This document shows, piece by piece, positions 45,365 through 55,920 of a stretch of DNA of 64,000 nt (position 1 is its first letter; each line of letters opens with the position of its first letter). The notes below the pieces were generated by a model that saw nothing but the letters and a program-made list of their open reading frames with translations, ran no database searches and was not told where the DNA came from. This stretch comes from Alphaproteobacteria bacterium. GTDB taxonomy: Bacteria > Pseudomonadota > Alphaproteobacteria > Rs-D84. Where the stretch lies: the NCBI GenBank assembly GCA_017505705.1, contig JAFVOS010000003.1, positions 21,084 to 85,083 on the forward strand, given 5' to 3'. The position numbers and the translations under genes were made by a program.

Positions 45365-46552
45365 TTATTTAATAATTTTGGATACAACACCTGCGCCAAC
45401 TGTGCGTCCGCCTTCACGGATAGCAAAGCGACGACCTTCGTCCATAGCAATAGGTGCAATCAATTGCACTGTGATACGAACGTTGTCACCTGGCAGAACC
45501 ATTTCTTTGTCTGCAGGCAAGGTAATTGTACCTGTTACGTCTGTTGTGCTGAAGAAGAACTGAGGACGATAGTTAGAGAAGAACGCTGTATGACGTCCAC
45601 CTTCTTCTTTCGTCAAGATATAAACTTCAGCTTCAAAGTCTGTGTGTGGTGTAATAGAACCTGGTTTGCAGATAATCTGACCACGTTCTACATCTTCTTT
45701 CTTTGTACCACGCAACAGCAAACCTACGTTATCACCGGCTTCACCCTGATCCAACAATTTGCGGAACATTTCAACGCCAGTTACTGTTGTTTTCTGTGTT
45801 GGACGCAAACCAACGATTTCACATTCGTCACCAACTTTGATAACACCAGATTCTACACGACCTGTAACCACTGTACCACGACCTGTGATAGAGAACACGT
45901 CTTCAATTGGCATCAAGAATGGTTTGTCAACTGGACGTTCTGGCATTGGAATGAATTCGTCACATGCTTTCAACAAGTTTTCGATTGCTTCTTTACCCAA
46001 ACCGTCTGCTTTACCTTCAACAGCAGATACTGCAGAACCACGGATAATTGGTGTATTGTCACCGTCAAAGTCGTTTGCAGACAACAATTCACGGATTTCC
46101 ATTTCAACCAATTCCAACAATTCAGGATCGTTTGCCAAATCACATTTGTTCAAGAAAACAACGATTTTTGGAATACCAACCTGACGTGCCAACAAGATGT
46201 GTTCACGTGTCTGTGGCATAGGACCGTCTGTTGCAGCAACAACCAAGATTGCACCGTCCATCTGTGCAGCACCTGTAATCATGTTTTTAACATAGTCAGC
46301 GTGCCCTGGGCAGTCAACGTGTGCATAGTGGCGTGTTTCTGATTCATATTCAACGTGGGCTGTGTTAATTGTTATACCACGTGCTTTTTCTTCTGGTGCA
46401 TTGTCAATTTCACTTACACCTTTCTGTGCATCTGCACCAACACCAAAGTAACGAACAATCGCTGCTGTCAATGTTGTTTTACCATGGTCAACGTGACCAA
46501 TTGTACCAATATTAACATGCGGTTTGGTTCTTACATACTTTTCTTTTGCCAT
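45365..46552 (-). CDS. tuf: Elongation factor Tu
   Basis: 395 residues. P-loop GHVDHGKT, switch-I region with [27 protein letters not shown], the NKCD guanine motif and C-terminal [20 protein letters not shown] are all intact. It delivers aminoacyl-tRNA to the A-site. It is the only tuf in the window, placed between fusA and rpsJ. SD AAGGAG. Confidence 0.99.
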   Translation of the reverse strand: MAKEKYVRTKPHVNIGTIGHVDHGKTTLTAAIVRYFGVGADAQKGVSEIDNAPEEKARGITINTAHVEYESETRHYAHVDCPGHADYVKNMITGAAQMDGAILVVAATDGPMPQTREHILLARQVGIPKIVVFLNKCDLANDPELLELVEMEIRELLSANDFDGDNTPIIRGSAVSAVEGKADGLGKEAIENLLKACDEFIPMPERPVDKPFLMPIEDVFSITGRGTVVTGRVESGVIKVGDECEIVGLRPTQKTTVTGVEMFRKLLDQGEAGDNVGLLLRGTKKEDVERGQIICKPGSITPHTDFEAEVYILTKEEGGRHTAFFSNYRPQFFFSTTDVTGTITLPADKEMVLPGDNVRITVQLIAPIAMDEGRRFAIREGGRTVGAGVVSKIIK

Positions 46553-46602
46553 TAGTTTTCTCCTTAGGCTTGTTTGTTAAGTTTAAAACTTCTTTCTTTT
46601 TA

Positions 46603-48684
46603 TTATTTCGTCAGCTTTTTGATAACTTCATCTGCGACGTTCTGTGGAACTTCGTCATAGTGCGACAATTCCATATAAGGATTTGCACGTCCCTGTGACA
46701 AAGAACGTAATGTCTTGACATATCCGAACAAATTCGCCAGTGGAACAAACGCAGAAATCTGCTGGTTTCCAAACTGGGTTTCAATTCCGTTGATTTGTCC
46801 ACGACGACTGTTCAAGTCCCCGATAATGTCACCGACGTATTCTTCCGGTGTATTAACCGAAAGCTTCATAATCGGTTCCAACAATTTTGGCGCAGCTTTC
46901 TTCATCGCTTCGCGGAAGCATGCACGCGCCGCAATTTCAAAGCACAATACATTAGAGTCAACTTCGTGATATTTACCATCTACCAATGTTGCCTTGAAAT
47001 CTACCGTTGGATAGCCAATCAGAACACCTGTCTGCTGTGCTATCTTCAAACCTTTTTCTACACCCGGGATGTATTCTTTTGGAATCGCACCACCAACAAT
47101 CTTGTTTTCGAATTCATAACCAGTACCTGGTTCCAATGGTTCAAATTCAATTTTAACCTGAGCGTACTGACCCGAACCACCTGACTGTTTCTTATGTGTA
47201 TATTCTTCTGTGACTGGCTTACGGAATGTTTCACGATATGCAATACGTGGTTCACCAACATTAACGTCAACCTTGAATTCACGCAACAAGCGGTCTACCA
47301 AAATTTCCAAGTGTAATTCACCAACACCAGCCAAGATTGTTTGACCTGATTCTTCGTCAACAGATACGCGGAACGAAGGATCTTCTTTTGCCAATGCTTG
47401 TAAACCTAAAGACATTTTTTCAATGTCTGCTTTGGTTTTTGGTTCAACAGCAATACTAATAACTGGTTCTGGAACATGGATTGATTCCAACAAGATTGGA
47501 TTTGCTTCATCACACAATGTGTCACCAGTAATCGTTTCTTTCATACCAACCAATGTGATAATGTCACCAGCTGATGCTTCTTTAATTTCTTCACGATTAT
47601 TTGAATGCATCAACAACATACGACCAACACGTTCACGCTTATCACGATTAGAGTTATAGATATAAGAACCCGATACCAATTTACCAGAATAGATACGTAT
47701 AAACATCAAATTACCAACGAATGGGTCGTTTGCAACCTTAAATGCCAACGCACTGAATGGTTCTTTAACGTCTGGTTTACGTTCATCTGCTGTTTCACCG
47801 TCCATTTTTGTTCCTGTAATTGCAGGAATATCCAATGGGCTTGGCAGATAATCTACAATCGCATCCAACAATGGCTGAACACCCTTGTTTTTAAATGCAG
47901 TACCGCACAATACTGGGTTAAAGTTCTGACCGATTGTACCCTTGCGGATTAACTTTTTAATGGTCGCAACATCTGGAATTGTACCTTCCATGTATGCTTC
48001 CATGATTTCGTCGTCCAATGTCACAACTTCTTCAATCAGTTTTTCATGCAGTTCTTCGGCTTTTGCCTTCAAATCTTCTGGAATATCGATAACATGTGGA
48101 TCTTTACCCATATCATCTTCCCAGACGATACCACGCATTTCAACAACGTCAACAACGCCACGGAAATCAGATTCTGCACCAATTGGGAAATTCAAAACCA
48201 ATGGATTTGCACCCAAGCGTTCACGAATCATATCAACACAACGGAAGAAATTACCACCAATACGATCCATCTTATTAATAAAGCAAATACGTGGAACCGC
48301 ATAACGGTCTGCCTGGCGCCATACAGTTTCTGTCTGTGGCTGAACACCAGACACAGATTCAAACACCGCAACAGCACCGTCCAATACACGCAGTGAACGT
48401 TCTACTTCCATTGTAAAGTCAACGTGCCCCGGTGTATCAATCAAGTTGATACGATGGTCACGCCAGAAGCATGTTGTTGCCGCAGATGTAATTGTAATAC
48501 CACGTTCTTGTTCCTGTGCCATCCAGTCCATGGTTGCGCCACCATCGTGCACTTCACCAATTTTGTATGTCTTACCAGTATAGAACAAGATACGTTCTGA
48601 TGTAGTTGTCTTACCCGCATCAATATGGGCCATAATGCCGATATTGCGGTACATATGTAAAGGTGCGGTTTTTCCGACTGACAT
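46603..48684 (-). CDS. fusA: Elongation factor G
   Basis: 693 residues. [20 protein letters not shown]-loop, [15 protein letters not shown] switch, [18 protein letters not shown] and the domain IV tip region are present. It drives translocation and, with RRF, ribosome recycling. It lies between rpsG and tuf as in the str operon. SD AAGGAAAG. Confidence 0.99.
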   Translation of the reverse strand: MSVGKTAPLHMYRNIGIMAHIDAGKTTTSERILFYTGKTYKIGEVHDGGATMDWMAQEQERGITITSAATTCFWRDHRINLIDTPGHVDFTMEVERSLRVLDGAVAVFESVSGVQPQTETVWRQADRYAVPRICFINKMDRIGGNFFRCVDMIRERLGANPLVLNFPIGAESDFRGVVDVVEMRGIVWEDDMGKDPHVIDIPEDLKAKAEELHEKLIEEVVTLDDEIMEAYMEGTIPDVATIKKLIRKGTIGQNFNPVLCGTAFKNKGVQPLLDAIVDYLPSPLDIPAITGTKMDGETADERKPDVKEPFSALAFKVANDPFVGNLMFIRIYSGKLVSGSYIYNSNRDKRERVGRMLLMHSNNREEIKEASAGDIITLVGMKETITGDTLCDEANPILLESIHVPEPVISIAVEPKTKADIEKMSLGLQALAKEDPSFRVSVDEESGQTILAGVGELHLEILVDRLLREFKVDVNVGEPRIAYRETFRKPVTEEYTHKKQSGGSGQYAQVKIEFEPLEPGTGYEFENKIVGGAIPKEYIPGVEKGLKIAQQTGVLIGYPTVDFKATLVDGKYHEVDSNVLCFEIAARACFREAMKKAAPKLLEPIMKLSVNTPEEYVGDIIGDLNSRRGQINGIETQFGNQQISAFVPLANLFGYVKTLRSLSQGRANPYMELSHYDEVPQNVADEVIKKLTK

Positions 48685-48711
48685 GTATCTTTCCTTTTCC
48701 TTTGTATTATT

Positions 48712-49185
48712 TTACCAGCGGAAGTGAGCAAACGCTTTGTTCGCTTCTGCCATTTTATGTGTATCAATTTTCTTCTTGAATGCGCCACCCTGGCCCGCCA
48801 AGGCATCACGCATTTCGCCAAACAGTCTTTCTTCCATGGAACGTTCACCACGTTTACGTGCGAACATAACCAACCAACGCAAAGACAAAGTCTGTTGACG
48901 TGCTGGACGAACTTCGCATGGAACCTGGTATGTTGCACCACCCACACGACGACCCTTTACTTCAACAGATGGTTTCAGGGCATCTACTACTTCCAAGAAA
49001 GCCGTTAATTCATCGCCATCTTTTGCGATTTTCTTTAATCTTTCCAATGCACCATATACAATGTTTTCGGCAACTTCTTTTTTACCGTCCCACATAACCA
49101 TATTAATACATTTCGCAACAACCAGATTATTGTACTTTGAATCTGGCAAGATAACACGTTTTGCTGCTGCTTTACGTCTTGACAT
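48712..49185 (-). CDS. rpsG: Ribosomal protein S7
   Basis: 157 residues. [59 protein letters not shown] and the C-terminal [15 protein letters not shown] are S7 features. It nucleates assembly of the 30S head. Confidence 0.98.
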   Translation of the reverse strand: MSRRKAAAKRVILPDSKYNNLVVAKCINMVMWDGKKEVAENIVYGALERLKKIAKDGDELTAFLEVVDALKPSVEVKGRRVGGATYQVPCEVRPARQQTLSLRWLVMFARKRGERSMEERLFGEMRDALAGQGGAFKKKIDTHKMAEANKAFAHFRW

Positions 49186-49267
49186 ATTTTTATCCTTTTA
49201 ATTCTTCATCCGCTTCTTTCGGATTACTCACACACGTTAATTCGCATGTGTTTTACTTTAACTGTTA

Positions 49268-49639
49268 TTATTTTTTGGTCTTTGCACCATACAAAGAACG
49301 GCCTTGTTTTCTGCTATCTACACCCTTGGTATCTAACACACCACGAATGATATGATATTTAACCCCTGGCAAGTCCTTTACACGACCACCACGAATCATA
49401 ACAACGCTGTGTTCTTGTAAATTGTGACCTTCGCCTGGGATATAGGCTGTTACTTCGCGGCCATTGGCCAATTTTACACGGGCAACCTTACGCTGCGCCG
49501 AGTTAGGTTTTTTCGGTGTTGTCGTATAAACACGTGTGCAAACACCACGTTTCTGTGGGTTTTCCATCATGTCAGGCGCAGTACTTTTAACTACGACTTT
49601 TTTACGAGGCTTCCGAATCAGTTGATTTACTGTTGGCAT
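49268..49639 (-). CDS. rpsL: Ribosomal protein S12
   Basis: 123 residues. [20 protein letters not shown] and [20 protein letters not shown] are intact, with the two Lys (in KKPNSA and RVKDLPG) that are usually changed in streptomycin-resistant mutants, so the sequence reads as wild type. First gene of the superoperon. Confidence 0.98.
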   Translation of the reverse strand: MPTVNQLIRKPRKKVVVKSTAPDMMENPQKRGVCTRVYTTTPKKPNSAQRKVARVKLANGREVTAYIPGEGHNLQEHSVVMIRGGRVKDLPGVKYHIIRGVLDTKGVDSRKQGRSLYGAKTKK

Positions 49640-49790
49640 TCAAAATCTCTTTGTTTTCTACCTGTTTTTTATTCTGCACAAAAGCCACCTAATCAGACTT
49701 ATTTCAACGACTTAGGTCGGATTATAAATCTGCAAATTGCAGGCGGTTTCTGTATTTTTTACTTTTCTTGCTTACACGAAAAGCGAACAT
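49640..49790 (-). promoter_or_regulatory. 5' leader of the str operon
   Basis: About 145 untranslated bases between the promoter and rpsL. A CTGCAA / TTGCAG hairpin lies near 49730-49745, and a stretch with GACCTAAGTC-like symmetry follows. No open frame with an SD and no known riboswitch was recognised. It could carry a ribosomal-protein control site. Confidence 0.45.
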
Positions 49791-49819
49791 ACTATAACCC
49801 CCACCCCCCACATTGTCAA
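49791..49819 (-). promoter_or_regulatory. Strong sigma70 promoter of the str-S10-spc superoperon
   Basis: TTGACA (49819-49814), exactly 17 bases, TATAGT (49796-49791). The spacer contains GGGGGGTGGGGG on the coding strand, which is unusual. Confidence 0.88.
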
Positions 49820-49945
49820 GAAAAATCTAGGAAAAAATCATAAGAAATTCCCTTGAAATCACCGTATTTTTAGGACTTTATGAAGATTGCATTTTTGACA
49901 AAACAAAAACCGGTATAAAAAAACATACACTGTTATACAAATGTG

Positions 49946-50968
49946 TTATTTTGCCTTATTTTTAATCTTGCGCCATGCCGCATGATTCTTTTTATGGGTC
50001 TCATAATCACGTGCAAATTTATGTCCGCCCTGCCCATCAGCAACAAAGTACAAATATTTTGTATCAGCCGGCTTTAATACAGAAATAACCGCAGAACGCC
50101 CAACATTTGCAATTGGCGCCGGTGGCAGCCCAGATTTCTTATATGTATTATACGGACTGTCCACTGACAAATGCGCACGCAACAGCGGCGCCCCCTGCAT
50201 ATCCCCCAGACCATTTGTTATCGCATAAACAACTGTTGGATCTGCCTGCAATCGCATACCCTTATTTAATCTATTAATATAAACACTGGCGACCATTGGC
50301 ATCTCTGTTTCACGTGGGGTCTCTTTCTGGACAATCGACGCCAAGGTTATAACATCATTCCAGTCCCTTAATGGTTTTGGCAAACGACGTATATATCTGT
50401 CCATTTCAGATTCCAGCGCAACCATTTTCTTGCGCATCAAATCCAATACCGCCAAACGTGACGTTCCACGTGCCACCCGATATGTATCTGGGAACAAATC
50501 ACCCTCTTTAAGATTGCATACCGCCTGGACCATATCAGTTGCACATTCCACCCCACCAGTCAAATTCGAAGAACTTAATAATAATTGTTTTATTTGTTTA
50601 ACTGTTAAGCCTTCTGGAATCGTGATTGTTGTTGACGCCACATCACCTGTTGCAAACATTCGTGCCAAGCCCCATGCGCTTATACCACTGGGTATATCAT
50701 ATTCGCCACTTTGTACACGCCCCCCATTCATACGAATAGCCATCTTAAAAGTCATTGGCGACACCACCAAATTATGCTTATGCAGGCTTTGTGCCACCGC
50801 CCCAACAGACGCCCCACGATTAATAATAAACGTACGTGACACCTGAACCGTTGACCGAATTCCAAATTGCCACAGCATTAAACCACACACCACCAACACC
50901 ACAACAAGCATTGCATACACAGTCGACTTGTTTCTTCGAAAAATCTTTTTTATTTTCATAGCGTGCAT
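49946..50968 (-). CDS. mltG: MltG-type endolytic murein transglycosylase
   Basis: 340 residues. One membrane anchor (about 15-37) is followed by a LysM-like part (FIINRGASVGAVAQSLHKHN) and the YceG domain with the catalytic Glu in LASIVQKETPRETEMP, then MRLQADPTVVYAITNG and SPYNTYKKSGLPPAPIANVG. MltG cleaves nascent glycan strands and sets their length. The ATG at 50968 follows GAGG; longer in-frame starts would overlap the upstream gene. The start lies 73 bases after the kinase-like gene, so the two are likely cotranscribed. Confidence 0.95.
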   Translation of the reverse strand: MHAMKIKKIFRRNKSTVYAMLVVVLVVCGLMLWQFGIRSTVQVSRTFIINRGASVGAVAQSLHKHNLVVSPMTFKMAIRMNGGRVQSGEYDIPSGISAWGLARMFATGDVASTTITIPEGLTVKQIKQLLLSSSNLTGGVECATDMVQAVCNLKEGDLFPDTYRVARGTSRLAVLDLMRKKMVALESEMDRYIRRLPKPLRDWNDVITLASIVQKETPRETEMPMVASVYINRLNKGMRLQADPTVVYAITNGLGDMQGAPLLRAHLSVDSPYNTYKKSGLPPAPIANVGRSAVISVLKPADTKYLYFVADGQGGHKFARDYETHKKNHAAWRKIKNKAK

Positions 50969-51041
50969 TATTACAAACCTCAATACAAATTCAACACCTG
51001 AATTTATTCTTGTACAAACCCACCAGATTGCATTTACCCAG

Positions 51042-52025
51042 TCACCGTTCATAGTGCGCCATTGGCACCAGCGGCAATATTTTTTCTTTACCTGTATCCG
51101 CATAAGTCTGCTTTAATATTGCGAACCTTTTCCGCACAATCGGATTACAAATCATATTGATATCTGCTAACATTTGCATCGCCATATCTTGGTCATATAC
51201 ATTTGCACATTCTATCTTAAACAAGGCCCGATGAATAACAGAATACATTTCATCAACACGTGCATTATAATTCCAGCGCAAATTTGGATTTTTTGAACGT
51301 GGTAATTTATTTACCCAATCCCACAGCGCCGGATTAGCAGTATTACGATTATACAACATATATGACATTGGTTGAAATCCAGCTAATTCAAAATCAATTA
51401 TCGACAACCGACCATCTTTTGGATTTACCAGAACATTTCCAGAATGCAAATCATTATGCCCAAATACCAACACATTATTCTCAGGCATATCACGCAAAAA
51501 CACATACAAATCATGAATAAACTGTAAATTTTGTTCTTTTACCACATTAAATTTACGCACTCTGTCTAAAATCTTATCCAGTTCAAAAACATCTTTTACC
51601 AAAATTCCCGGCACCGCACTATTTGTCACATAGCGTACAGGACGCAATTCAGACATATCATTAATAAAGTGTGCAATTCCAGGAATCAGAGATGCCTTAT
51701 CACCAATATATTCATCTGCATTAATTCCATCAACAAATTCTTCTCGCACCTTACCGCCAGCCACAAAAGTCTTTGGCACATGATAATGCGGATTCTGCTT
51801 TGCACGCAATTCATTCGATATTTGGGCCGCATCACGTTGCTTATCAAACCATTTATTTACATCTGATGCAAACGCCCCGTATTCTTTAGCAAATTTTTCA
51901 ACCACCGGCCCATTTAATGTATCACGCAAGAAAACCGATGTTCCACGCCCCGACACCCCTTCATCATGTAAATCATCCCAATCCATATCTGGAACTAATT
52001 CAAAATTAACCTTTGCATCAGCCAT
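51042..52025 (-). CDS. Choline/ethanolamine-kinase-like or aminoglycoside-phosphotransferase-like protein
   Basis: 327 residues. The Brenner motif VFGHNDLHSGNVLVNPKDGR followed by LSIIDFELAG, with the catalytic Asp in HND and the metal-binding Asp in IDFE, places it in the APH/choline kinase fold. N-terminal residues GRGTSVFLRDT may form the nucleotide loop. Substrate is unknown; choline, ethanolamine or a wall sugar are all possible, and resistance is not implied. There is no SD, and TATAAT ends 7 bases before the ATG, so the mRNA is probably leaderless. Confidence 0.8.
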   Translation of the reverse strand: MADAKVNFELVPDMDWDDLHDEGVSGRGTSVFLRDTLNGPVVEKFAKEYGAFASDVNKWFDKQRDAAQISNELRAKQNPHYHVPKTFVAGGKVREEFVDGINADEYIGDKASLIPGIAHFINDMSELRPVRYVTNSAVPGILVKDVFELDKILDRVRKFNVVKEQNLQFIHDLYVFLRDMPENNVLVFGHNDLHSGNVLVNPKDGRLSIIDFELAGFQPMSYMLYNRNTANPALWDWVNKLPRSKNPNLRWNYNARVDEMYSVIHRALFKIECANVYDQDMAMQMLADINMICNPIVRKRFAILKQTYADTGKEKILPLVPMAHYER

Positions 52026-52032
52026 AAAAATA

Positions 52033-52038
52033 ATTATA
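52033..52038 (-). promoter_or_regulatory. Consensus -10 box of a probably leaderless mRNA
   Basis: TATAAT on the minus strand (52038-52033), 7 bases before the ATG at 52025. The -35 region overlaps the tRNA-Pro terminator and is weak. Confidence 0.55.
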
Positions 52039-52041
52039 CCA

Positions 52042-52069
52042 CAAAAAAACGGGTATAAAAACCCGTTTT
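52042..52069 (-). terminator. Terminator of tRNA-Pro
   Basis: On the minus strand AAAACGGGT, loop, ACCCGTTTTTTT. Confidence 0.85.
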
Positions 52070-52079
52070 ATTTTTTTCA

Positions 52080-52156
<77 letters not shown>

Positions 52157-52179
52157 TAAAACCTTTTATGACGGCGCTG

Positions 52180-52208
52180 ATTATGCAACCAAGCACACAA
52201 AAAATCAA
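52180..52208 (-). promoter_or_regulatory. Promoter of tRNA-Pro
   Basis: TTGATT (52208-52203), 17 bases, CATAAT (52185-52180), then a GC-rich discriminator CAGCGCC. Confidence 0.65.
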
Positions 52209-52212
52209 CCGT

Positions 52213-52434
52213 TTATTTAACCCTGGTATTATATTCACAGCATTTTGCAATCTTTACTGCCTCTGCCGTGGCTGTTTCTGGGACAAAATGTTTCGGACGC
52301 AACACAACAGAATTACCCATATTGTCAAAATACACTGTATAAAATACATTTCCCAGCATAGGCAAATATCCACCACACCCCAGTTTCATAAAACCGTATT
52401 CACACTGCTTCACACACCCATTACAATTCGCCAT
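52213..52434 (-). CDS. Small Cys-rich protein
   Basis: 73 residues, MANCNGCVKQCEYGFMKLGC and onward, with Cys at an NCxxCxxxC spacing near the N-terminus, a further Cys at 20 and CC near the C-terminus; a metal site or disulfides are possible. SD AAAGGAAAATAA is well placed, which together with the composition argues for a real gene. No family was recognised. It is divergent from the acyl-CoA synthetase. Confidence 0.6.
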   Translation of the reverse strand: MANCNGCVKQCEYGFMKLGCGGYLPMLGNVFYTVYFDNMGNSVVLRPKHFVPETATAEAVKIAKCCEYNTRVK

Positions 52435-52569
52435 TTATTTTCCTTTTACCAAACACACAAGATAAATATCACGAGCATTCATCTTTTTCAACCCAAATAT
52501 TTTATATTTTTACTTGTAATCATGCCAATATCATCCCATATTTATTCTTGCAAACCAAAAGGAATTATA

Positions 52570-54363
52570 ATGTTCGCACTACGATTCTTAAACAAAGATA
52601 AATTTGATAATTATGATGATTACAAAGAAAACGCAGTGCCAAATGTTCCAGATAATTTCAATTTTGCATATGACGTTATTGATGAAATTGCCAAAGAAAC
52701 CCCTGACAAGGTTGCTCTTATCTGGACAGATGACACAAACCAAACCAAACATTTTACATTTCAAGACCTGTCACGCTATTCAAACATGGTGGCCAACTTC
52801 CTGACATCTCGTGGTATAAAATGCGGCGACACAGTATTACTATTTATGCGTCGTCGTTGGGAATACTGGATTTTGATGATGGCAATGCATAAAATATGCG
52901 CTATTCCAATTCCATCAACAAACCAATTAAAATCCGAAGACATCAAATACCGTATTGATACCGCAAATGTAAAAACAATTATCGCATTTGATGACGGACG
53001 CATCATGGATGAAATTAAATCTGCTGTTGGCCAAGACACATCAATTCAAATAATTCCATCAACAGATATATCAAATTCCTTGGAATATTTTCCAGATACA
53101 ATCAACAGAATCCATAATAAGAACAACGATACCATGGTAATATACTTTACCAGCGGCACAACTGATATGCCTAAAATGGTTGCCCACAATTTTGCATATC
53201 CACTTGGACATATAAACACCGCTCTGTTCTGGCAGCGTCTGAACGATGACGACATACATTTTACCTTGTCAGAATCAGGATGGGCAAAATGTTCCTGGGG
53301 AAAAATGTACGGCCAATGGCTGGCAGGTGCCACCGTTTTTGTTTACGATTTTGCACGTGTATTTAATGCGCACGATTTATTAACGGCAATATCCACACAT
53401 GGTGTAACCTCTTTTTGCGCTCCACCAACAGCATATAAAATGATGATTCATGCCGATATGTCAAAATACGATTTATCAAAATTAAAGAAAGCAGACATCG
53501 CCGGCGAAGCATTAAACCCAGAAGTCTATGAACGCTTTCTTGAAAAAACAGGAATCAAATTGCACGAAGGCTTTGGGCAAACCGAAACATGCGTAATGCT
53601 GTTTAACAACCAATGGATTGAACCAAAGCCTGGCTCTATGGGCATGCCTGCTGCGGGATGGGATGTACAATTGCTTGATGAACGTGGCCGTCAAATTACC
53701 GACAACAGCGTTGGCGAAATCTGTGTATGCCTAAAAGACAAACGTCCAATCGGCCTGTTCCAGGGATACCATCAAAATGAAAAATTAACTGAAAACGCAT
53801 ATCGTGACGGTTATTATCACACCGGCGACGTTGCATATCGTGATCACGATGGATATTATTGGTTTGTTGGCCGCAATGATGATTTAATTAAATCTGCTGG
53901 ATATCGTGTCAGTCCATTCGAAGTTGAAAGCGTCTTGACCGAACATCCGGCCGTACGTGAAGTTGCCGTCACTGGCATCCCCGACGTATCACGTGGCCAA
54001 GCAATCAAGGCAACAATTGTTTTAAATAAAACATTTGCACCGTCTGATTTGTTGACACGTCAATTAATCAATCACGTAAAGCAACGAACCGCACATTACA
54101 AATGTCCACGTGTTATTGAATATGTTGATTCATTACCAATGACAATCAGCGGAAAGATTCGTCGTGCCCTTATCCGCACCCTGGACAGTGCCAAGACAAA
54201 CATCATTGACCCAATCAAAGAAAACGTTATCGAGCCTATTAAAGAAAACGTAATCGAACCAATCAAAGAAAATGTTATCGAACCAATTCGTGATTCATTG
54301 GGCCTGAACAAAGAAGACGAAAAAACGAAAGAAGAAGAAAACAAAACAGAAACCGGAAAATAA
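52570..54363 (+). CDS. Medium-chain acyl-CoA synthetase (ACSM-like, AMP-forming)
   Basis: 597 residues. The ANL-family motifs are in order: YFTSGTTDMPKMVAHNFAYP (P-loop, with Asp in the usual second Gly position), SESGWAKCSWGKMYGQWLAG as in ACSM enzymes, GFGQTET, YYHTGDVA, GRNDDLIKSAGYRVSPFEVE hinge and the catalytic Lys in ISGKIRR. It activates a medium-chain or similar carboxylate to its CoA thioester. After the Lys comes an added tail with three IKENVIEP-type octapeptides and a highly charged KEDEKTKEEENK end, not part of the usual enzyme. The ATG at 52570 has AAAGGAATTATA upstream; the open frame to 52168 is non-coding. Confidence 0.93.
   Translation: MFALRFLNKDKFDNYDDYKENAVPNVPDNFNFAYDVIDEIAKETPDKVALIWTDDTNQTKHFTFQDLSRYSNMVANFLTSRGIKCGDTVLLFMRRRWEYWILMMAMHKICAIPIPSTNQLKSEDIKYRIDTANVKTIIAFDDGRIMDEIKSAVGQDTSIQIIPSTDISNSLEYFPDTINRIHNKNNDTMVIYFTSGTTDMPKMVAHNFAYPLGHINTALFWQRLNDDDIHFTLSESGWAKCSWGKMYGQWLAGATVFVYDFARVFNAHDLLTAISTHGVTSFCAPPTAYKMMIHADMSKYDLSKLKKADIAGEALNPEVYERFLEKTGIKLHEGFGQTETCVMLFNNQWIEPKPGSMGMPAAGWDVQLLDERGRQITDNSVGEICVCLKDKRPIGLFQGYHQNEKLTENAYRDGYYHTGDVAYRDHDGYYWFVGRNDDLIKSAGYRVSPFEVESVLTEHPAVREVAVTGIPDVSRGQAIKATIVLNKTFAPSDLLTRQLINHVKQRTAHYKCPRVIEYVDSLPMTISGKIRRALIRTLDSAKTNIIDPIKENVIEPIKENVIEPIKENVIEPIRDSLGLNKEDEKTKEEENKTETGK
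54211..54282 (+). repeat. Three 24-base in-frame repeats in the synthetase tail
   Basis: Copies at 54211-54234, 54235-54258 and 54259-54282 encode PIKENVIE, with a degenerate fourth (PIRDSLG). Codons differ only synonymously between copies, which suggests that the peptide repeat is kept by selection. Confidence 0.9.
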
Positions 54364-54365
54364 CC

Positions 54366-54392
54366 AATCCCCCAAATGGGGGATAAAAATTT
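54366..54392 (+). terminator. Intrinsic terminator
   Basis: AATCCCCC, loop AAA, TGGGGGATAAAAATTT soon after the synthetase stop. Confidence 0.75.
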
Positions 54393-54519
54393 ATAAAATT
54401 CACCCCTCGCACTTGGGGAAAAAAATTAAAGAAAATGGTATAGATACAGTTAAAAACACCAACATAGCACTAAACTCCTTGCCTAGGAAAAAATCAATTA
54501 GAATGATTTAGATAAAAAT

Positions 54520-54566
54520 AAACCGGGAATTGTAGTGTACAAGTTGCTACATGAAATTCCCGGTTT
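54520..54566. repeat. Palindromic element, copy C
   Basis: The perfect 12-base arm AAACCGGGAATT (54520-54531) pairs with AATTCCCGGTTT (54555-54566) around AGTGTACA-AGTT-GCTACATGA. The core is as in copies at 25242 and 33122 but with one extra spacer base. On the minus strand it follows the fabF stop and is trailed by TATTTTTATC, so here it may also terminate. Confidence 0.87.
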
Positions 54567-54597
54567 GTTTTTAGATGAATTATTATAATTGATTTTT

Positions 54598-55848
54598 TTA
54601 TTTAATTTTTTTAAGGACGATGCTGGCGTTTGTCCCCCCAAACCCAAACGAATTGCTAAGCGCAACATTAACATCACGCTTTTGCGCCGTATGCGGCACC
54701 AGATTGAAATCAGCAACCGCATCTTCTGGATCATCCAGATTAATTGTTGGTGGCACAACCCCATCACGAATGGCCAGCGCACAGAAAATCGCTTCTACCG
54801 CACCGGCGGCCCCTAACAAGTGCCCTGTCACTGATTTTGTTGATGACATACAAACATCTGTACCTTTGAACAAATCCTGAACAGCGGCTAATTCGCCAAC
54901 ATCACCCAACCCTGTTGATGTACCATGCGCATTAACATAGTCAACGTCCATCGGTTTCAATCCCGCATCATTTAATGCTGCCGCCATCGCACGTTTGCCA
55001 CCCTCACCACCTTCGGCGGGCGCTGTAATATGGTATGCATCACCAGACAGACCATACCCTGCAACCTCAGCATAAATTTTTGCACCACGTGCAACCGCAT
55101 GTTCGTATTCTTCCAAAACCAAAATACCAGCACCCTCGGCCATGATGAACCCATCACGATTTTTATCCCATGGGCGTGATGCCGCTTCTGGATTATCATT
55201 ACGTGTACTTAATGCGCGCATTGCCGAGAACCCAGCCAATGCGATTCGGCTAACCGCCCCTTCTGTCCCACCGCAAATCATAACATCTGCGTCACCATGT
55301 TGAATCAATCGTGCGCCTTCGCCAATAGAATGCGCGCCCGTTGCACATGCCGTCACAACAGAAATATTTGGCCCCTTTAAACCATACTTAATCGAAACGT
55401 GACCAGCAGTCATATTGATAATCCCCTTTGGGATAAAGAACGGACTAACCCGACGGGGTCCCCCCTCATGCAAGGAGATACAATTTTCATATATCGTGTC
55501 AAATCCACCAATACCGCTGCCAATTGAAACACCCATGCGTTCACGATTACCAATAAATGTGTCCAACCCTGCATCCTTAATCGCTTCATCTGCAGCAACC
55601 ATACCATAAATGATACATTTATCCATTTTGCGCTGTTCACGTGGTTCAATCACAGCATCTGGATTAAATTGTCCTGCATCGCTGCCACGTTCTGGTATAC
55701 CAGCAATTTGTGACGCCAAATCATCAACTTCAAACCCTGTTATCTTACGAACCCCCGATTTACCGGCAACAACATTTTTCCATGCATATTCCAATCCTGT
55801 CCCAACAGGCGAAACAATACCCATACCGGTAATAACAACTCTTTTCAT
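54598..55848 (-). CDS. fabF: 3-oxoacyl-ACP synthase II
   Basis: 416 residues. The Cys-His-His triad is visible: VVTACATGAHSIGEGARLI (Cys), NAHGTSTGLGD (His) and STKSVTGHLLGAAGAVEA (Lys and His). FGFGGTNAS closes the protein. FabF elongates acyl-ACP in type II fatty-acid synthesis. It lies downstream of acpP with a terminator between them. SD AAAGGAATACG. Confidence 0.98.
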   Translation of the reverse strand: MKRVVITGMGIVSPVGTGLEYAWKNVVAGKSGVRKITGFEVDDLASQIAGIPERGSDAGQFNPDAVIEPREQRKMDKCIIYGMVAADEAIKDAGLDTFIGNRERMGVSIGSGIGGFDTIYENCISLHEGGPRRVSPFFIPKGIINMTAGHVSIKYGLKGPNISVVTACATGAHSIGEGARLIQHGDADVMICGGTEGAVSRIALAGFSAMRALSTRNDNPEAASRPWDKNRDGFIMAEGAGILVLEEYEHAVARGAKIYAEVAGYGLSGDAYHITAPAEGGEGGKRAMAAALNDAGLKPMDVDYVNAHGTSTGLGDVGELAAVQDLFKGTDVCMSSTKSVTGHLLGAAGAVEAIFCALAIRDGVVPPTINLDDPEDAVADFNLVPHTAQKRDVNVALSNSFGFGGTNASIVLKKIK

Positions 55849-55920
55849 TATACGTATTCCTTTATAAACAATATTAACATACGAATGATATCATAACCTG
55901 TTTTACAGAAAAAATACAAT

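Noticed and set aside
49640..49945. Riboswitch upstream of the str operon
   Set aside because: No known aptamer consensus was recognised; only a small hairpin is visible.
51042..52025. Antibiotic-resistance phosphotransferase
   Set aside because: Only the general APH/choline kinase motif is visible; neighbours are wall and tRNA genes, so a resistance role is not supported.
52168..52569. N-terminal extension of the acyl-CoA synthetase
   Set aside because: The extension has no similarity to the family, runs over the tRNA-Pro promoter and small Cys gene, and the conserved protein starts at a good SD at 52570.
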